Shown piece after piece: positions 12,535 through 24,639 of a stretch of DNA of 64,000 nt. Every line of letters begins with the position of its first letter. Within the stretch, counting starts at the first letter, position 1. This DNA comes from Panopea generosa (lineage: Eukaryota; Mollusca; Bivalvia; Adapedonta; Hiatellidae): positions 25,521,339 through 25,585,338 of the forward strand of contig CM055898.1 of the NCBI GenBank assembly GCA_029582155.1. Direction: 5' to 3'. A model generated the notes under the pieces. It was not told the DNA's origin. It worked only from the letters and a program-made list of their open reading frames with translations, and did no database searches. A program made the position numbers and the translations under genes.

Positions 12535-13433
12535 TTGTCGTCAAACGAAAACGGTGATAAAATGACTTTTAGATTAAGATTTGAAGAAACATCAGAATCA
12601 GAACAAGAAGAGAGACGTTTAAACTTAAACGCGGGGAAGACTTTAAAGGCTAATAAATTTGCAGTCAAAATTCTGAAGAAATATTTGTCAGAGAAGGGGG
12701 GAAATTCCGGATTTTGATGAATTACCGGAGGTTGAGTTGGACGACACTTTGGGTCGCTTTTGGATGGACCTTCGCCGTGCTGATGGGTCTACGTACAAAA
12801 TTAATTCGATGGAGGGAATTCGTCATGGAATCAACCGACACCTAAAAAAATCCACCCTTCAATAAGAGATTTGACTTAATAAAGGACTCCAAATTTGTAG
12901 GTAGCAACATTTGCTTCGAAGCTGATCCGGTTGAATTGAAAAGAGCAGGGAAAGGTGAAGTTGTGCATTATCCAGTAATATCAGAAGTGGACATACAGAA
13001 GTTGCATTCAGGACTGCATATTAATATATTCACACCACAAGGACTGTTCAATAAGGTTCATTTTGATGTAAGACTTTATTTCTGCAGAAGGGGAAATGAA
13101 AACATGCACACCATGACAAAGGAAACTTTCCGAATTGAAACCGATTCAAAGACAGGACTTAGATATTTGAAGAAAATACAGGATGAGCTTACAAAGAATC
13201 ATTATTCACGACCGATTACAAGTGCAACTCCATCTTCAACAGTAACAAGCAACGTTGATCTGCCATTGCAAGAAATCAGTTATCAGCTGGCGGGCATAAA
13301 TCTCGATGACATATTCAATGACTTTCCAATGCCGTGTCCGCAAAAGCAAACTGTTCAAAATTACACACCACAATCGCCCGTGTTCAACAATTGTACTGTT
13401 ACATGGATAAACAGCATTAAAATGAATAAGTAA
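12535..13433 (+). pseudogene. Crypton-type DUF3504 gene (KIAA1958-like), frameshifted
   Basis: Three successive frames give one coherent protein. The first ATG is at 12562. The frame shifts in a G-run near 12700 and again in an A-run near 12847. The product resembles the DUF3504 domain of Crypton-derived genes (KIAA1958/QRICH1/ZMYM group): 'ELDDTLGRFWMDLRRADGS', then 'GIRHGINRHLK', then 'VHFDVRLYFCRRGNENMH', where the YFCRRG block is diagnostic. After 'KIQDELTKNH' the sequence jumps to a low-complexity tail with FNNCTV near the C-terminus. The part expected to hold the recombinase HxxR and Tyr is missing. Both frameshifts are in homopolymers, so assembly error is possible, but the missing core points to a dead copy. 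Stop at 13433. No introns. Confidence 0.75.
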
Positions 13434-13814
13434 CTAGAACATGCATCACATGTGCTCTGGATGAAACTCCATCATATTTTATTGACTGCGATAAATATGT
13501 GTGATCCAATGAGACAGTTTAGTTTTCAATGGTTAAAGCTGTGATGATTGAAAAGTACATTGAATTAGTTAAAACTGTGATATAATTATTAAGTTGTTAC
13601 TTTATTTATTTTCATTTTTATTTTTAGTTAAGTTTTTATTGATATTACGTTAAGTTTAAAACATTAAAATTGTTTAAAATTGTAAGTGGTACTTTTTTTA
13701 TGAAATGAAACAATATCAGTAATTTCTTTTGATTATTTAAATAACTATATTTTTAAAATAACTCCACCCAACCCACCACTTTAATAATGAAATGAAACAA
13801 TATAATTTTTTTTT
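13434..13814. other. AT-rich spacer with a short direct repeat
   Basis: The 17-bp phrase ATGAAATGAAACAATAT occurs near 13700 and again near 13788, close to the truncated 3' edge of the minus-strand LINE. It could be a target-site duplication or slippage. Nothing else is visible. Confidence 0.4.
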
Positions 13815-14591
13815 AAAATAAACATCATCATGCCAATTTTGTGAATAACAGTCAATTAAGCGTTGCTTGAAAATATAAATAAACTCTACATCATTCCCTA
13901 CGTCATGGGAGAAACACATACCGAAAGCCAAATTTGAAAAGCATAATTTCTTTTATACACCCTGTCCAAGCTTTTCTACCAGATTCATGTAGACGTTTTA
14001 GCATAACATAACAATGTTTTGAATACCTTTGGTCTCTCATGCGTGTTAATTCTAACTAATATTTAATGCAGTTTGTCATATAAATAGTACAAAGTGGTAC
14101 TCTTCCACATTCACCGAGAGCAAAATAACAGGCAGTATTTTGAGACAAATTACAATATTGTTTGCAAAATTTAACTTGTACAGATTCTATTTTATCAACA
14201 TAATTATAGCCCCAAATTTCTGATGCATAGCATAAAATAGGCTTAACCATTGAGTAAAAAAAATTAAACATATCAATAGGATCAAGTTGACCGAATTGTC
14301 GTTGAAAGTTAAAGATACAGGCAGACCCTGTAGTGAAAATGTTTCTTGGGTTTTGGACCATACTAGCTTGGGTATGAAAAATACACCTAAATATTTATAG
14401 AAAGGAACAACTTCGATAAGTTCGTTGTTGAAATACCATTTTTCAGTTTGTTTTAAAACACCACCATTTCTGAAAACAACAACTTTTGTTTAACTTAAAT
14501 TTATATTCATGTTAACTGAGGTGCAATATTCTTCAATATAGTTGATCTGGTGTTGTAGGTTTATAACAGTATCAGAAAAACTAGAAACATC
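13815..14591 (-). pseudogene. LINE (outer copy), RT thumb and C-terminal part
   Basis: Continuation of the element at 16123-17380 after a nested insertion. Reading on the minus strand from 14591: a D-V-S start completing the RT catalytic motif, 'INYIEEYCTSVNMNINL', 'VVVFRNGG', 'VPFYKYLGVFF', then 'SMVKPILCYASEIWGY' and 'ALGECGRVPLC', all typical of the non-LTR RT region after the FADD box. Weaker similarity continues through 'DVGNDVEF..LFKQRLIDC' to about 13815. The C-terminal CxxC...H...C knuckle seen in the sister copy is missing, so the element is 3'-truncated. One in-frame stop (L-S-stop-T-K near 14490) and frameshifts show it is dead. Confidence 0.85.
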
Positions 14592-16122
14592 AACGAGACA
14601 GGGGGACATAAGTAGTTCTATTTTATTTTCACTTTATATCAATGACCTTTGTACTATTTTATTTTCACTTTATATCAATGACCTTTGTACATTATTTACA
14701 GAACGCTGAGGTACTGGAATATTTGTCTCTAATGATATACCTGATATCATGTATTTATTCTTTGCTGATGATGTAACAATCGTAGCTGAGACTGCGTCAA
14801 AGCTACATATTCAACTAAATATATTAAATGATTTTTGCATTTCTACAGGCATGAACATTAATCTTAAGAAAACTGAAATTATTGCATTTAAAAATGGTGT
14901 CAGATTTTGTTTATATGAAAGTTGATCGTACAGAGGAAATCTCATAAAAACCAACGTCGTTATATAAATTCATGGGCATTCTGTTGACACCCAACTGTCG
15001 TGGACTTCCGCCAAAACCAAACTTGCAACACAGATCAAAAAAAGCTATAAATTCTATTCGAAATTATCAAAGGCCATTTGGACGATTTTTACATAATGAA
15101 CTATTTAAATTGTTTGATTAAATGGTAAAACCAATATTGTGTTATGCATCAGAGATATGGGGTTACGAATATTCAAGTGCAATTGAATCAGTTCAAGCTG
15201 ATTTTTGTAAATACTTTTTAGGTGTTATTAGTTCCGTAAATAATAGTGTAGCGCTCGGCGAGTGCGGAAGGCTTCCTTTGTGCGTTACTTATCATACAAA
15301 TTGCATTAAGTACTGGTGTAAAATAATACATATGCCAAATCACCGATATCCAAAACATTGTTATAGAATGCTTAAAGATTTAGATGATGTTGTAAGAAAA
15401 ACTTGGACTTCAAATGTCAAGAAATTTTTGTTTCAATATGGATTCGGGTATGTTTGGATTTCACATGAAGTGGGGGATATTAATATGTTTATTTAAGCAT
15501 TTAAACAACGACTATCAGATTGCATGACCCAGTACTGGCATGGTAGTATTGCAGAATCCATACGTTGTGACACTTATAAGTATTTCAAAACTTTATTAAA
15601 TCCAGAAAAAATATCTTTGTATTGAAATTCCCTTATTACATAAAAAAATCTCTTGCCCGTTTTCGATGTTCTAGTCACAAGCTCAAAATAGAAACTGGTC
15701 GCCACGAAAATATTGAAAGGCAAGACCGAAAATGTTCATATTGTTATATTCATGCGAATATTAACATTATAAAAGACGAATAACATGTATTTTTTCTTTG
15801 TCCGAGATATGTGGATCTGAGACTACAATGTTTACAGTCTTGGTATTCTGGTGAAAATAACTTAAAGATTTTTATCAGCTACTACAACTAAATGACACCT
15901 TCAAACTTAGGAAACTAGCTGCATATATCCATTTTATTTTGGTACGAAATAAATCACAATTATAATAAATAAAGATATTGTAAAATATTTCAACATAAAT
16001 TGCATGCCATATTTCATTTCATATTTGACACTACTAAATGTTTGTAAATAATGATATGTATTTTGGGCCAGAGGCCTCTATTAACGAAATAAAGGATTTT
16101 TCATTGTTTGTTTTGTTTGTTT
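14592..16122 (+). mobile_element. nested 5'-truncated LINE of the same clade
   Basis: It begins at the RT motif TRQGD (14593) and reads SSILFSLYINDL. FFADDV (near 14760-14778) carries the catalytic Asp pair. Then come GMNINLKKTEIIAF, an uninterrupted stretch from 15122 to 15496 with MVKPILCYASEIWGYEY, and a C-terminal CSYC...H...CPRY knuckle near 15735-15815. It ends with 'aataaaggatttttcattg' and a GTTTGTTTT tail. Frameshifts and stops make it non-functional. Its sequence resembles the surrounding minus-strand LINE but is clearly a different subfamily. The endonuclease and first RT blocks are absent through 5' truncation. Both boundaries are exact, because removing the insert restores the host element's FADD codons. 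Confidence 0.87.
14618..14689 (+). repeat. exact 36-bp tandem duplication inside the LINE RT
   Basis: A 36-bp unit (CTATTTTATTTTCACTTTAT plus 16 more bases) is present twice head to tail at 14618-14653 and 14654-14689. It duplicates twelve codons (ILFSLYINDLCT) in frame, just before the FADD box. Confidence 0.95.
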
Positions 16123-16428
16123 ATCAGCAAACATAAGTGCAACTAAATCTTCAATATCATTAGAAACAAAAATACCTCTATCACAATTCTCATGTAGAAA
16201 AGTAACAAGATCATTGATAAAAAAAAAATATTATAGGGCTACCAACATAGCCCTGTCTTGTTCCAATATTACATCTAAAGAAGTTTGTGAGTTTGTCATG
16301 AACTTTAACACATGATTTAAATTTTGCATACATAGATTTTATAATGGTTAAAAAGTTTCCATTAATGTTGTTTCTAGCAAATGCTTCCCATAATTTGTTA
16401 TGCTGGATGCTGTCAAAAAGCTCTATCA

Positions 16429-16459
<31 letters not shown>

Positions 16460-17380
16460 ATAAAATCTTCTCCTTTTTTTTGATAAATATTTCTGAAACC
16501 GACCTGGGACTCATCAATAACACTATAGTTATCATACCATTTTGTTAAACGAATAGATACTATATTAACAAATATTTTACATGGTGAATCTGTTAACGAG
16601 ATACCGCGGTAATTATTTGGTTCAGATTTGGAACCCTTTTTATGTATCGGAGTAAAAATGCTTTCAATCCATTGAACAGGAAAGTCTCCATTTTCAAATA
16701 TTTCATTGAGTAGAGCATTTAAAAAAGGTAAAATAACATGAATAGTATGTTTATACATTTGAAAGCACACACCATCTGGTCAAGGTGAGCGATTTACACG
16801 TAAATGATTGATACTTTGAATAATTTCTATATCAGATATTGGTAAATTTAGTTAATCACAATTGAAATCATGGTGTAAATTGGCATAAACATTATTATCT
16901 TCATTAATATTGTTTTCAACAACAACAGGGTTTAAAGGGGTTTTAAAGTAGTCATGCCATTCATTACATGTTATTAATGAATTTGTGTTATCTTTGCTTT
17001 TCCAGTTTTCAGAATATTCCAAAATTGTTTAGCATTTTTTCTTGAGTCAATTAACAGCTTTCGATTTGCTTTACAATGTGAGTACTTTTTATCGTTACAC
17101 AGTGATTTAAATTTATTTCTGGATAGTTTGTATTTTAATAAATCATGCCTTTCATTTGTCACACGAAATTGTCGAAGAAAAACGAGTTTTCTCCCTTTCG
17201 AGAGTTTTGCACTCTTATCCCACCATGGTGGCTGCAGTGAAATGCACCTGTGACTTTTACATTTCATTTTATCAGCTGATAATTTGAAAATATTTGATAT
17301 ATTGCCTAAAATAGACAGAAAAAAAATGTTTTGATGTTGTTTTAATTTCAATAATGTCACATTATAGAAGGAATACTATA
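16123..17380 (-). pseudogene. LINE (outer copy), pre-RT linker and RT palm
   Basis: Minus-strand non-LTR retrotransposon. From 17360 downwards: a linker with 'LQPPWWDKSAKLSKGRKL', 'SRNKFKSLCNDKK' and 'DSRKNAKQFWNILK', typical of the region between endonuclease and RT. Then RT blocks: 'GDFPVQWIESIFTPIHKKGS', 'NNYRGISL', 'IDESQVGF', 'FDSIQHNKLWEAF', 'GTRQG' and 'ALMFAD' ending at 16123, where the nested element interrupts the FADD motif. An (AT)n tract has grown inside the RT at 16429-16454 and a stop lies near 16855. No endonuclease is seen, so the copy is 5'-truncated. Confidence 0.87.
16429..16454. repeat. (AT)13 microsatellite inside the LINE RT
   Basis: A 26-bp alternating AT run lies between the RT blocks 'VGF...' and 'FDSIQHNKLW' of the outer LINE. 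It reads as a Tyr-Ile repeat in the open frame and disrupts the RT. Confidence 0.9.
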
Positions 17381-18171
17381 TACATACTTAGAATGAATGG
17401 TTGAATGAGAGTGCAACTATAATAATAATATATTACTTCATAATTGCTTGGTTTTTGTACGGTGTGAAGGAGGGTGGTCCTCCCCGACCTCCTCACACCT
17501 ATGACGGGGAGAATAAACGGACCATCAAATGGTAGTTAAAAAAACAAAAACATAAAAATTAAATGTATTTATTATAGGTTTAAAGCCAATGAATACATAT
17601 ACGTGTAAAGGTGCGGCCAGTGTATAGAGAGAGCATGTCTCCTCGTGCGATACAGTCAGTGTGTAATAGATTCGTGTGTATGCATTCTCAATTAAAGGTT
17701 ATTGCATTTGCCGAATAGTTACGTTGTTGACATATAAATTCATTAAACCTCCAATTACAAAATGTCAAGATCCAGGTAGATAATAAAAAAGACAGAAAGA
17801 AAAGAGAGAAAAACATCAAGTGTTTGTGGTACCTTACAATTCATACATTTAAATGAGATTGGTTTTATATGTTTAAAGTAAGTGTATATGTATTTAGGTT
17901 CAGATGTTATGTCACGTGTTTTAACATTTTAATAAGGTTGCGTTTAGTTTGTATAATGACAGATAGCTCTTGCATGAGGGAAAAAATCCGTGATAACAGC
18001 AGTTACAGATCGTAATATGAAAGGATGGTATATATTGCAGATGGCTGCGTGATTGTTATTGTAGATAATATACTTTCTGTTTTTATTCCCTGAATTAACT
18101 TCAAAAACAAAAATAAAGGATTTATTTTCGTTTGAGAAAATTGAATTAGGAAACATTTCTATACATAATGG
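17381..18171. other. spacer, possible solo-LTR-like segment
   Basis: Non-coding. From about 17455 to 17732 it begins TGTACGGTGTG, contains the hairpin listed separately and an ATTAAAGG motif, and ends TTGTTGACA. TGT...ACA ends are LTR-like, but I see no target-site duplication, so this is only a weak suggestion. Confidence 0.3.
17461..17499. other. GC-rich inverted repeat (hairpin)
   Basis: GGTGTGAAGGAGG pairs with CCTCCTCACACC across a 14-nt loop that is itself rich in CCTCCCC. The stem has a single bulged A. It is a strong local GC island in AT-rich DNA. Function unknown; it could belong to a mobile-element end. Confidence 0.7.
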
Positions 18172-19765
18172 GTGTTGCATAGTGCTTTTTCGAGAGAAGA
18201 ATATAGTTTAATCCTGTACTAGAGGGCGTAAGGGTGTTGCATAGGGGTTTTTCGAGAACAGAAAATAGTTAAATTGGTACTAGGGGACGTAAGGGTGTTG
18301 CATAGAGGTTATTCGAGAACAGAATATAGTTAAATCCGGTACTAGGCGACGTAAGTGTGTTGCATAGGGGTTATTCGAGAACAGAATATAGTTAAATCCG
18401 GTACTAGGGGACGTTAGGGGTGTTGCATAGGGATTGTACGAATCGGGGTATAGTTTAATCCTGTACAAGGGGACGGAAGGGGTGTAACAAAGGGGTTATT
18501 CCAAAGCAGAATAAAGTTAAATCCGATACTAAGGGACATTAGGGGTGTGGCATAGAAGTTATTCGAGAGCAGAATATACTAGTAGTTTAATCCGGTTCTA
18601 GGGGACGTAAGGGGTGTTGCATAGGGGTTGTTCGAAAGCAGAATATAGTTTTGTCAGGTACTAGGGCGCGTTAGGGGTGTTGCATAAGGGTAATTCGAGA
18701 GTAGAATTTAGTTAAATACGGTACTAGGGGACATAAGGGGTGTTGTATAGGGGTTATTCGAGAGCATAATATAGTTTAATCCGGTAATAGGGGACGTAAG
18801 GGGTGTTGCAGAGAGTTATTCGAGAGCAGAATATAGTTAAATCCGGTACTAGGGGACGTAAGGGGTGCTGCATAGGTTTTACTCGAGAGCAGAAAATAGT
18901 TTAATCCGGTACTGTTGGACGTAAGGAGTGTTGTATAGGGTTATTCGAGAGCAGAATATAGTTAAATTTGGTACTAGGGGACGTAAGGGGTGTTGCATAG
19001 GTATTATTCGAGAGAAGAATATAGTTTTTTTTCCCGGTACTATAGGGCGTAAGGGGCGTGGCATAGGGGTTATTCGAGAGCAGAATATAGTTTGAACCGG
19101 TACTTGTGATCGTAAAGGTTGTTGCATAGTGGTTATTCGAGAGCAGACAATAGTTTAATCCGGTACTATGGGACTTAAGGGGTGTTGCATAAGGCATATT
19201 CGAGAGCAGAATATAATTTAATCCGGTATTAGGAGACGCAAGAGGTGTTGCATAGGAGTTATTCGAGAGCAAAATATAATTTAATCCGGTACTAGGGGAT
19301 GTAAGGGGTGTTGCATAAGGCTTATTGGGAGCAGAATATAGTTTAATCCGGTACCAGTGGGCGTTAGGAGTGTTGCATAGGGGTAATTCGAAAATAGAAT
19401 ATAATTGTAGTTTAATCCGGTGCTAGGGGACGTGAGGGGTTGCATAGAGGTTATTCGAGAGCAGAATATAGTTTAATCCGGTATTAGGGGACGTCAAGGG
19501 TTGCATAGAGGTTATTCGACAGCAGAATACAGTTTAATCTGGTACTAGGGGACGTTAGGGGTGTTGCATAGGAGTTATTCGAGATCAGAATATACGTGAA
19601 GTTTAATCCGGTACTAGGTGACGTGAGGGATGTTGCATAGAGGTTGTTAGAGAGCAGAATATAGTTTAATCGGGTAGTAGGGGACGTGAGAGGTGTTGCG
19701 TAGAGGTCATTCGAAAACAGAATATAGTTTAATCCGGTAATAAATGGTGTTAGGGGTATTGCATA
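18172..19765. repeat. 63-bp satellite array
   Basis: About 25 tandem copies of a unit near GGTACTAGGGGACGTAAGGG followed by 'gtgttgcataggggttattcgagagcagaatatagtttaatcc' (62-63 bp). Because 63 is a multiple of 3, a minus-strand frame stays open over several copies. This gives spurious repetitive proteins of up to about 120 residues, with the period-21 motif YATPLTSPSTGLNYILLSNN. Confidence 0.95.
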
Positions 19766-21244
19766 TCTCATAACATCCTTTTAAATATGTTCAATAAAAT
19801 GAATCTGCTGTTTACTTCCTTTGATTATATTCTAATCTGTGCTTTCAATTGATCCTTAAACTGGACATTGTTTCATAAGCAAATGCGTTATCATTCTGTT
19901 TGATAAATTTAAGTGAATATTTACTTCCTCACAAATCTGCCAAGTCTGGGGACAGTTATTAATATTTTATATGTATGTGGATGTCTCTTTAAGTAATATG
20001 TATTTAGTTTTCAAAAATTTCTGTCATTGCAACAACAGGCTGGGAAACGATCTTTTACAATTGTGTGTGGCATCAAATAAATTATCTATTCCAAAAAAAT
20101 CAATTGTTGCACCTAGAAACTTTACATGACACGTTCGTTATCATTTCTATCCAATTATTTCCTGTCTTAGTTTAAGTTGCCTTTACCTGAACAAAAGATT
20201 TATCAGGATTGCGTGAATTGATAATGAAAAAGTTATAACGATACAATTTTAATAGAAAACGGCACAGAAAATTTTATCTTTATATCAATTGTGTTCCTTT
20301 CTTGATCAAATGTAAGAATGTTGGATAATTAATGTAAATAATTGTGTTTGTGTTGTTTTACAGCATTCCATATGGTAAATAAATTTCATTGGGTGCAATA
20401 CATACTAACTAGGTATCACATGACTGAAAATGTAGCACGTGATCATTTGTCAGCCATATTGATAAATGTGTTTACTGTGCAGAAAGGCCAGGCACTGAAT
20501 TTAAAGGACCATCGCCTCCCCTTCATCCTTCCAATTTTTTTTTTACATTCCACTGGATTGCTATTTTTCAAAACTTCAGAAATGTCAACCTTTTTGAATC
20601 ATGCTTGTTGATTGTATCTTTGGGTTATTTCCAATTCCATATGCAAAACCCAACAACTTTTAATGTAACATTTACCTTGTATATATATTTTCGTTATGCT
20701 ATGTTATTTGCTTGATTTGTCTTTAATATTGTTTGGCAGAAATTTGCCCACCCTTTTCAATAGGAACAGTCTATTGAATAGTTGAAAAGATGTATGTGAA
20801 CTACTTGTTAAATGGTCAGCATACTTTTGTGTTCATCCGGTATCAGATGTCATTGGGTTGTCTATCGCATAATGTTCAGTATGACATTCACATATTATAT
20901 GATGCATTATAATGAGGTGTTTTTAATGATTATAATATTGCGTCATTCTATAAAAAAAATAAATGACATATTCGCATATACTAGATTGTGCATTATTTAA
21001 TTCCTATATCGTAACAAGCTTCAATGATGTAGCGCGGTGATTATTTCTATCCAATTATTGTTCAAGCTGGCACAAAGAGGCATTATTCTTAATTTTAATT
21101 GCGGTTTTTTATGTAAAGCATTTATGTTTTTTTAGTAATAAGGATTTTGTGTATGTATTTGTGTGTGCTAGGTATATATTTCTACACTGCCTTAACTGGA
21201 TATTAAGTTCCATTTATAGTTTTAAGGAATTTGTATTGTCTGAG
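19766..21244. other. AT-rich non-coding DNA
   Basis: Open frames at 20342, 20812 and 21149 are short and have no domain or codon signature. No repeat was recognised. Confidence 0.55.
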
Positions 21245-21842
21245 CTATGTCAAGTGAAACCAAATACAAATACAAATACATGGCATGTATATAGCGCAAA
21301 AATTATAAAATATTCTATTGCGCTTCACAATTACACAACACACATTTAAAACATATACATTCAATATATTAACAGGATATATATATATATTAATACTGTT
21401 TTATATTGCTACAGGTATTTTGTATTTAACCAGAGCACACTCATTGTTCATGAAACTGACTATACAAATGTGTTTTCAGTTTTAAAACTGGCTTCAGACT
21501 GAATGTCTTTCAGATAACTCGGTAGATTATTCCACCATTTGGGACCAACAACGGCCATAGATCTGTCTGCTAGTTTTGTTCGCCGTCTAGGTATGTTAAA
21601 GTTAATGTCACCTTGTGATCGTAGTCTGTACCGTTATCGAGTAGGTGCAAACATTTCCCTCAGGTATACTGGAGCTATACCATTGATGACACGGAAAACC
21701 ATTACTAAGACTTTGAACATGACTTTAGCTTTAACTGGAAGCCAGTGTAATTCTTTTAGTAGTTCCGCACTCGGTTGATCATAGGAAGCATTCATGACAA
21801 CTCCAGCGGCATGATTTTGGACTCGCTGTAGTTTGACCAGAG
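21245..21842 (-). pseudogene. LINE 3' end (RT C-terminal fragment)
   Basis: The minus strand from 21842 reads 'LQRVQNHAAGVVMN', 'ELLKELHWLPVKAKVMFKVL', 'GIAPVYLREMF', a stop, then 'IPRRRTKLADRSMAVVGPKW', 'WNNLPSYLKDIQSEASFK'. This is the standard C-terminal string of many animal non-LTR retrotransposons (LQRVQN...LHWLPV...R.F...P.WWN.LP). It continues into a short 3' UTR with GCGCTATATACATG and a CAAATA repeat near 21260-21280. It is 5'-truncated and carries a nonsense codon. Confidence 0.85.
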
Positions 21843-22429
21843 AAAAATAAACAATACAAAAACACCATAAAGCTGATTATCAAAACAACAGTATTTCATT
21901 TAATTCTTTGTAAACAAGTCTTACAAAGTATATATATATACAGTCTTTATATATATCTGATTAAAATCAGTATAAAATAATGTCGTTCAAATTCTATTCA
22001 ATGTCTAAGGTATGTTTGCATTTTATTTTCTGAACTGAGGACAAATTGTTATTAGTGAAATTAGATAAATGACATAATAAGCTTTCTTTTTCTTTAAGAT
22101 ATTATTTAAAGTCGTTTTTAAGAACATTTAAAAGACGTTTTAGAAAATAAAAAACTAACTCCATTAAAACTTACTAAGACATTGTTACTATATCATTAAA
22201 TACTATTATATTTGTAGAATAATTGTCACTGAAAAGTCAATATAAATTTACTACTTACAAAATACGGTCCGCTTTAAACATGCACTTTGTCCACACTTAA
22301 ATTATTTTTCTCATACACGGAAGCAAATATCGGAAAATACAATGTTTATCTTTGCATTCTAAGGCCTATGCTATACCATATTCGTTTCACGGTGTAGGAT
22401 GTTAGTTTTGACAATGCAGTGGTGTTTTG
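21843..22429. other. AT-rich non-coding DNA
   Basis: Nothing recognisable between the LINE tail and the SINE. Confidence 0.5.
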
Positions 22430-22742
22430 TAGAGGGTTGTTGTTTTTCTTCATCTTCTTTATGGTGTTTAGTGTCGCTTTCAACATGTTTTCGGTCATAT
22501 CGCAACGGTGTTTACTTGAGACAGTATTCTTAGCGCTACCACACTGGAATATCATGCCTCAGACACATGGTATGACCCAGTCACACTACATTGACACCGG
22601 GCCGACCAGACCTATAATTTCAAACGCTGAGCGTCAATTATGGAAGCTTCTAGTACCAATTTTCGAATCATTGATATGACCCGGCCGGGGGTCGAACCCA
22701 CCATCTTCGGTATGCACAAGCTCTACCACTAGACCACGCTGC
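22430..22742 (-). mobile_element. tRNA-derived SINE
   Basis: Read on the minus strand, the head is GTGGTCTAGTGGTAGAGC (A-box region) followed by GGTGGGTTCGACCCCCGGCC (B box), a tRNA-like Pol III promoter. The body contains 'attggtactagaagcttcc' and ends near 'gacactaaacaccataaagaag' with an AAG-rich tail. This is a full-length-looking SINE of a type familiar in bivalves. The minus-strand open frame at 22346-22555 is its 3' body, not a gene. Confidence 0.8.
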
Positions 22743-24639
22743 AGTCGTTTTGTAGTAGAAAATATGTTTAGCGTACATATTTTAAATACTAAAACCAAAG
22801 TTAAAGACTTCAAACATATTAAAACAATTAGTCTGGCAGTAAGGCTATTATTGATTTTCCGCATAATTACACAGAAATGTGTGTTCGAGGTATATCAGAT
22901 ATGCATAAATAGAAGTTCCATGCATAACAAATAGTTTGATATGGTCATAATTTTAAACAGAACAGTTTGCAATGTTAACAATAATATCAAACACATACAT
23001 AAAATGTGGTGTGTGTTTTCTAAAACAAATGACATTCATAAAATTATGATGCTTTGTTAGTATTAAACATGTGTTTGTGAAGAAAAAATTATGAATGTTA
23101 ATGGGAAACTTAATTTTTTCATGTGTTATTGAGTCTGGTCTTTCCGAAAAAATATCAGAAATCTTCATTTGTGTTGAGCGACTGTAATAACATGTGATAA
23201 AAGGATCCTTACAATCAAAGAACGAGTCAAAGAACGCCTCCAAGAATTGACACGTTTTGAGCTTGACTTTATAAAAAAGGAAAGCTATTGTATTCGCCAT
23301 GGCGTTTTTTTTTTAAATAGTTAAAACGGTTTACAAAATAATTAAATATTTACGACATATATCTGATACGTTGACTAAGCCCTTTGCTTTATTTTTGTTA
23401 TTAGCCTAGTGTAATATCACTTCCGAATCACCGCTCGGTGTTTTTCGTATAACTCGGCTCTCGTACGTAAACTGTCGAGCTCCTTTCTGATTTTACTGAA
23501 CATATATGTCATGGTTAAATGACGTTTTCTTGAGACGTTATGTCATATGATAACTAACGGAAACTAATATGCACGATTTTGTCTTGTTCCTTATAGAAAT
23601 GATCTGAAAAATAAATGGTAAATTTACCATTGTTTGAGTTATGTGATAAAAAAGAATCTTACATTCGTGCTCACTTCCTATTGAATTTATATATTTTACC
23701 AAATCGTTTTATAAATTCAATATTAATTGAGCACTCATGAAATATCTTCTTTTTACAATCAACAACTAAATGAAAAACTATTATCAACATAAAAATAAAA
23801 CATTGAAATATGCAACAATAAAAATGGGCGAAACTCTTTCTTTCAATTATTTATTCTGGGAATGCCTCATTACACAATATTTTTGGTCAAACTTAAACAC
23901 GTTATTATTAACGTAAACTTTCCCGTAGAACTCGATTTAAAAAATATTACATTCGGTATTCGTTTTAAACATAAAAAAAAATACATGCTTTTAACTTTAT
24001 TTATTATTTATATAATACAGACCGTCAGTGGAGTCTCTTTCTTTTCTTCTCTTCAACTAATACTCTCTTTTTTATTATGAATAAACCATTATTTCTTTTA
24101 TCAATTACTCCACAAATTGAAATTATTACGGAACAAAATGATAGTGTCCATATGATATGTAAAATAATTGTTATGGAAGCAGACTTACACAAGCTTCTAA
24201 AGCTTTTTTTCTGTATCCTTTCCACATATTTCGTGAAACGTATGACTTTATGCTTTATTGTTAAATGTATGCTTAATATATGTACTTATGTGAATAAAGT
24301 ATTGTTTAAACTAAAGACACTTGATAGTCATATGATCCTTGGATATTCTAATCATTTTTCCTATTTCCTCATATAATTGAATTTAATTTTGATTTATGCT
24401 AGGACACAAACTTTAAAATAGGATCGGCTGTAATGAGGTAATGGATATAATTATAATCGTACGATATTCTATTTATAAATCCACGGCCAGATAACATTGA
24501 CTACCCCATGAAATACCCAGTGACACATCACCAGGAAGTTAAGTAATTCGTAAATAACACATTAGAAATACCACGCGTTGTCAGTATTGATCATGTGTAT
24601 ATTCTTCTGTCAATGGTATAATTTAGTTTAAACGAAAAC
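22743..24639. other. AT-rich non-coding DNA
   Basis: Very AT-rich. The open frames at 22953, 23862, 24025 and 24077 are low-complexity and unrecognised. Confidence 0.55.

Noticed and set aside
18280..19771. Minus-strand repetitive proteins of 62-123 residues (YATPLTSPSTGLNYILLSNN type)
   Set aside because: Product of a 63-bp repeat whose length is a multiple of three. Copies carry frame-breaking indels and no start or signal context is conserved.
20342..20611. ORF of 89 codons preceded by TTTTACAG, possible exon
   Set aside because: No similarity recognised and the composition is like the surrounding DNA. Without a partner exon it cannot be supported.
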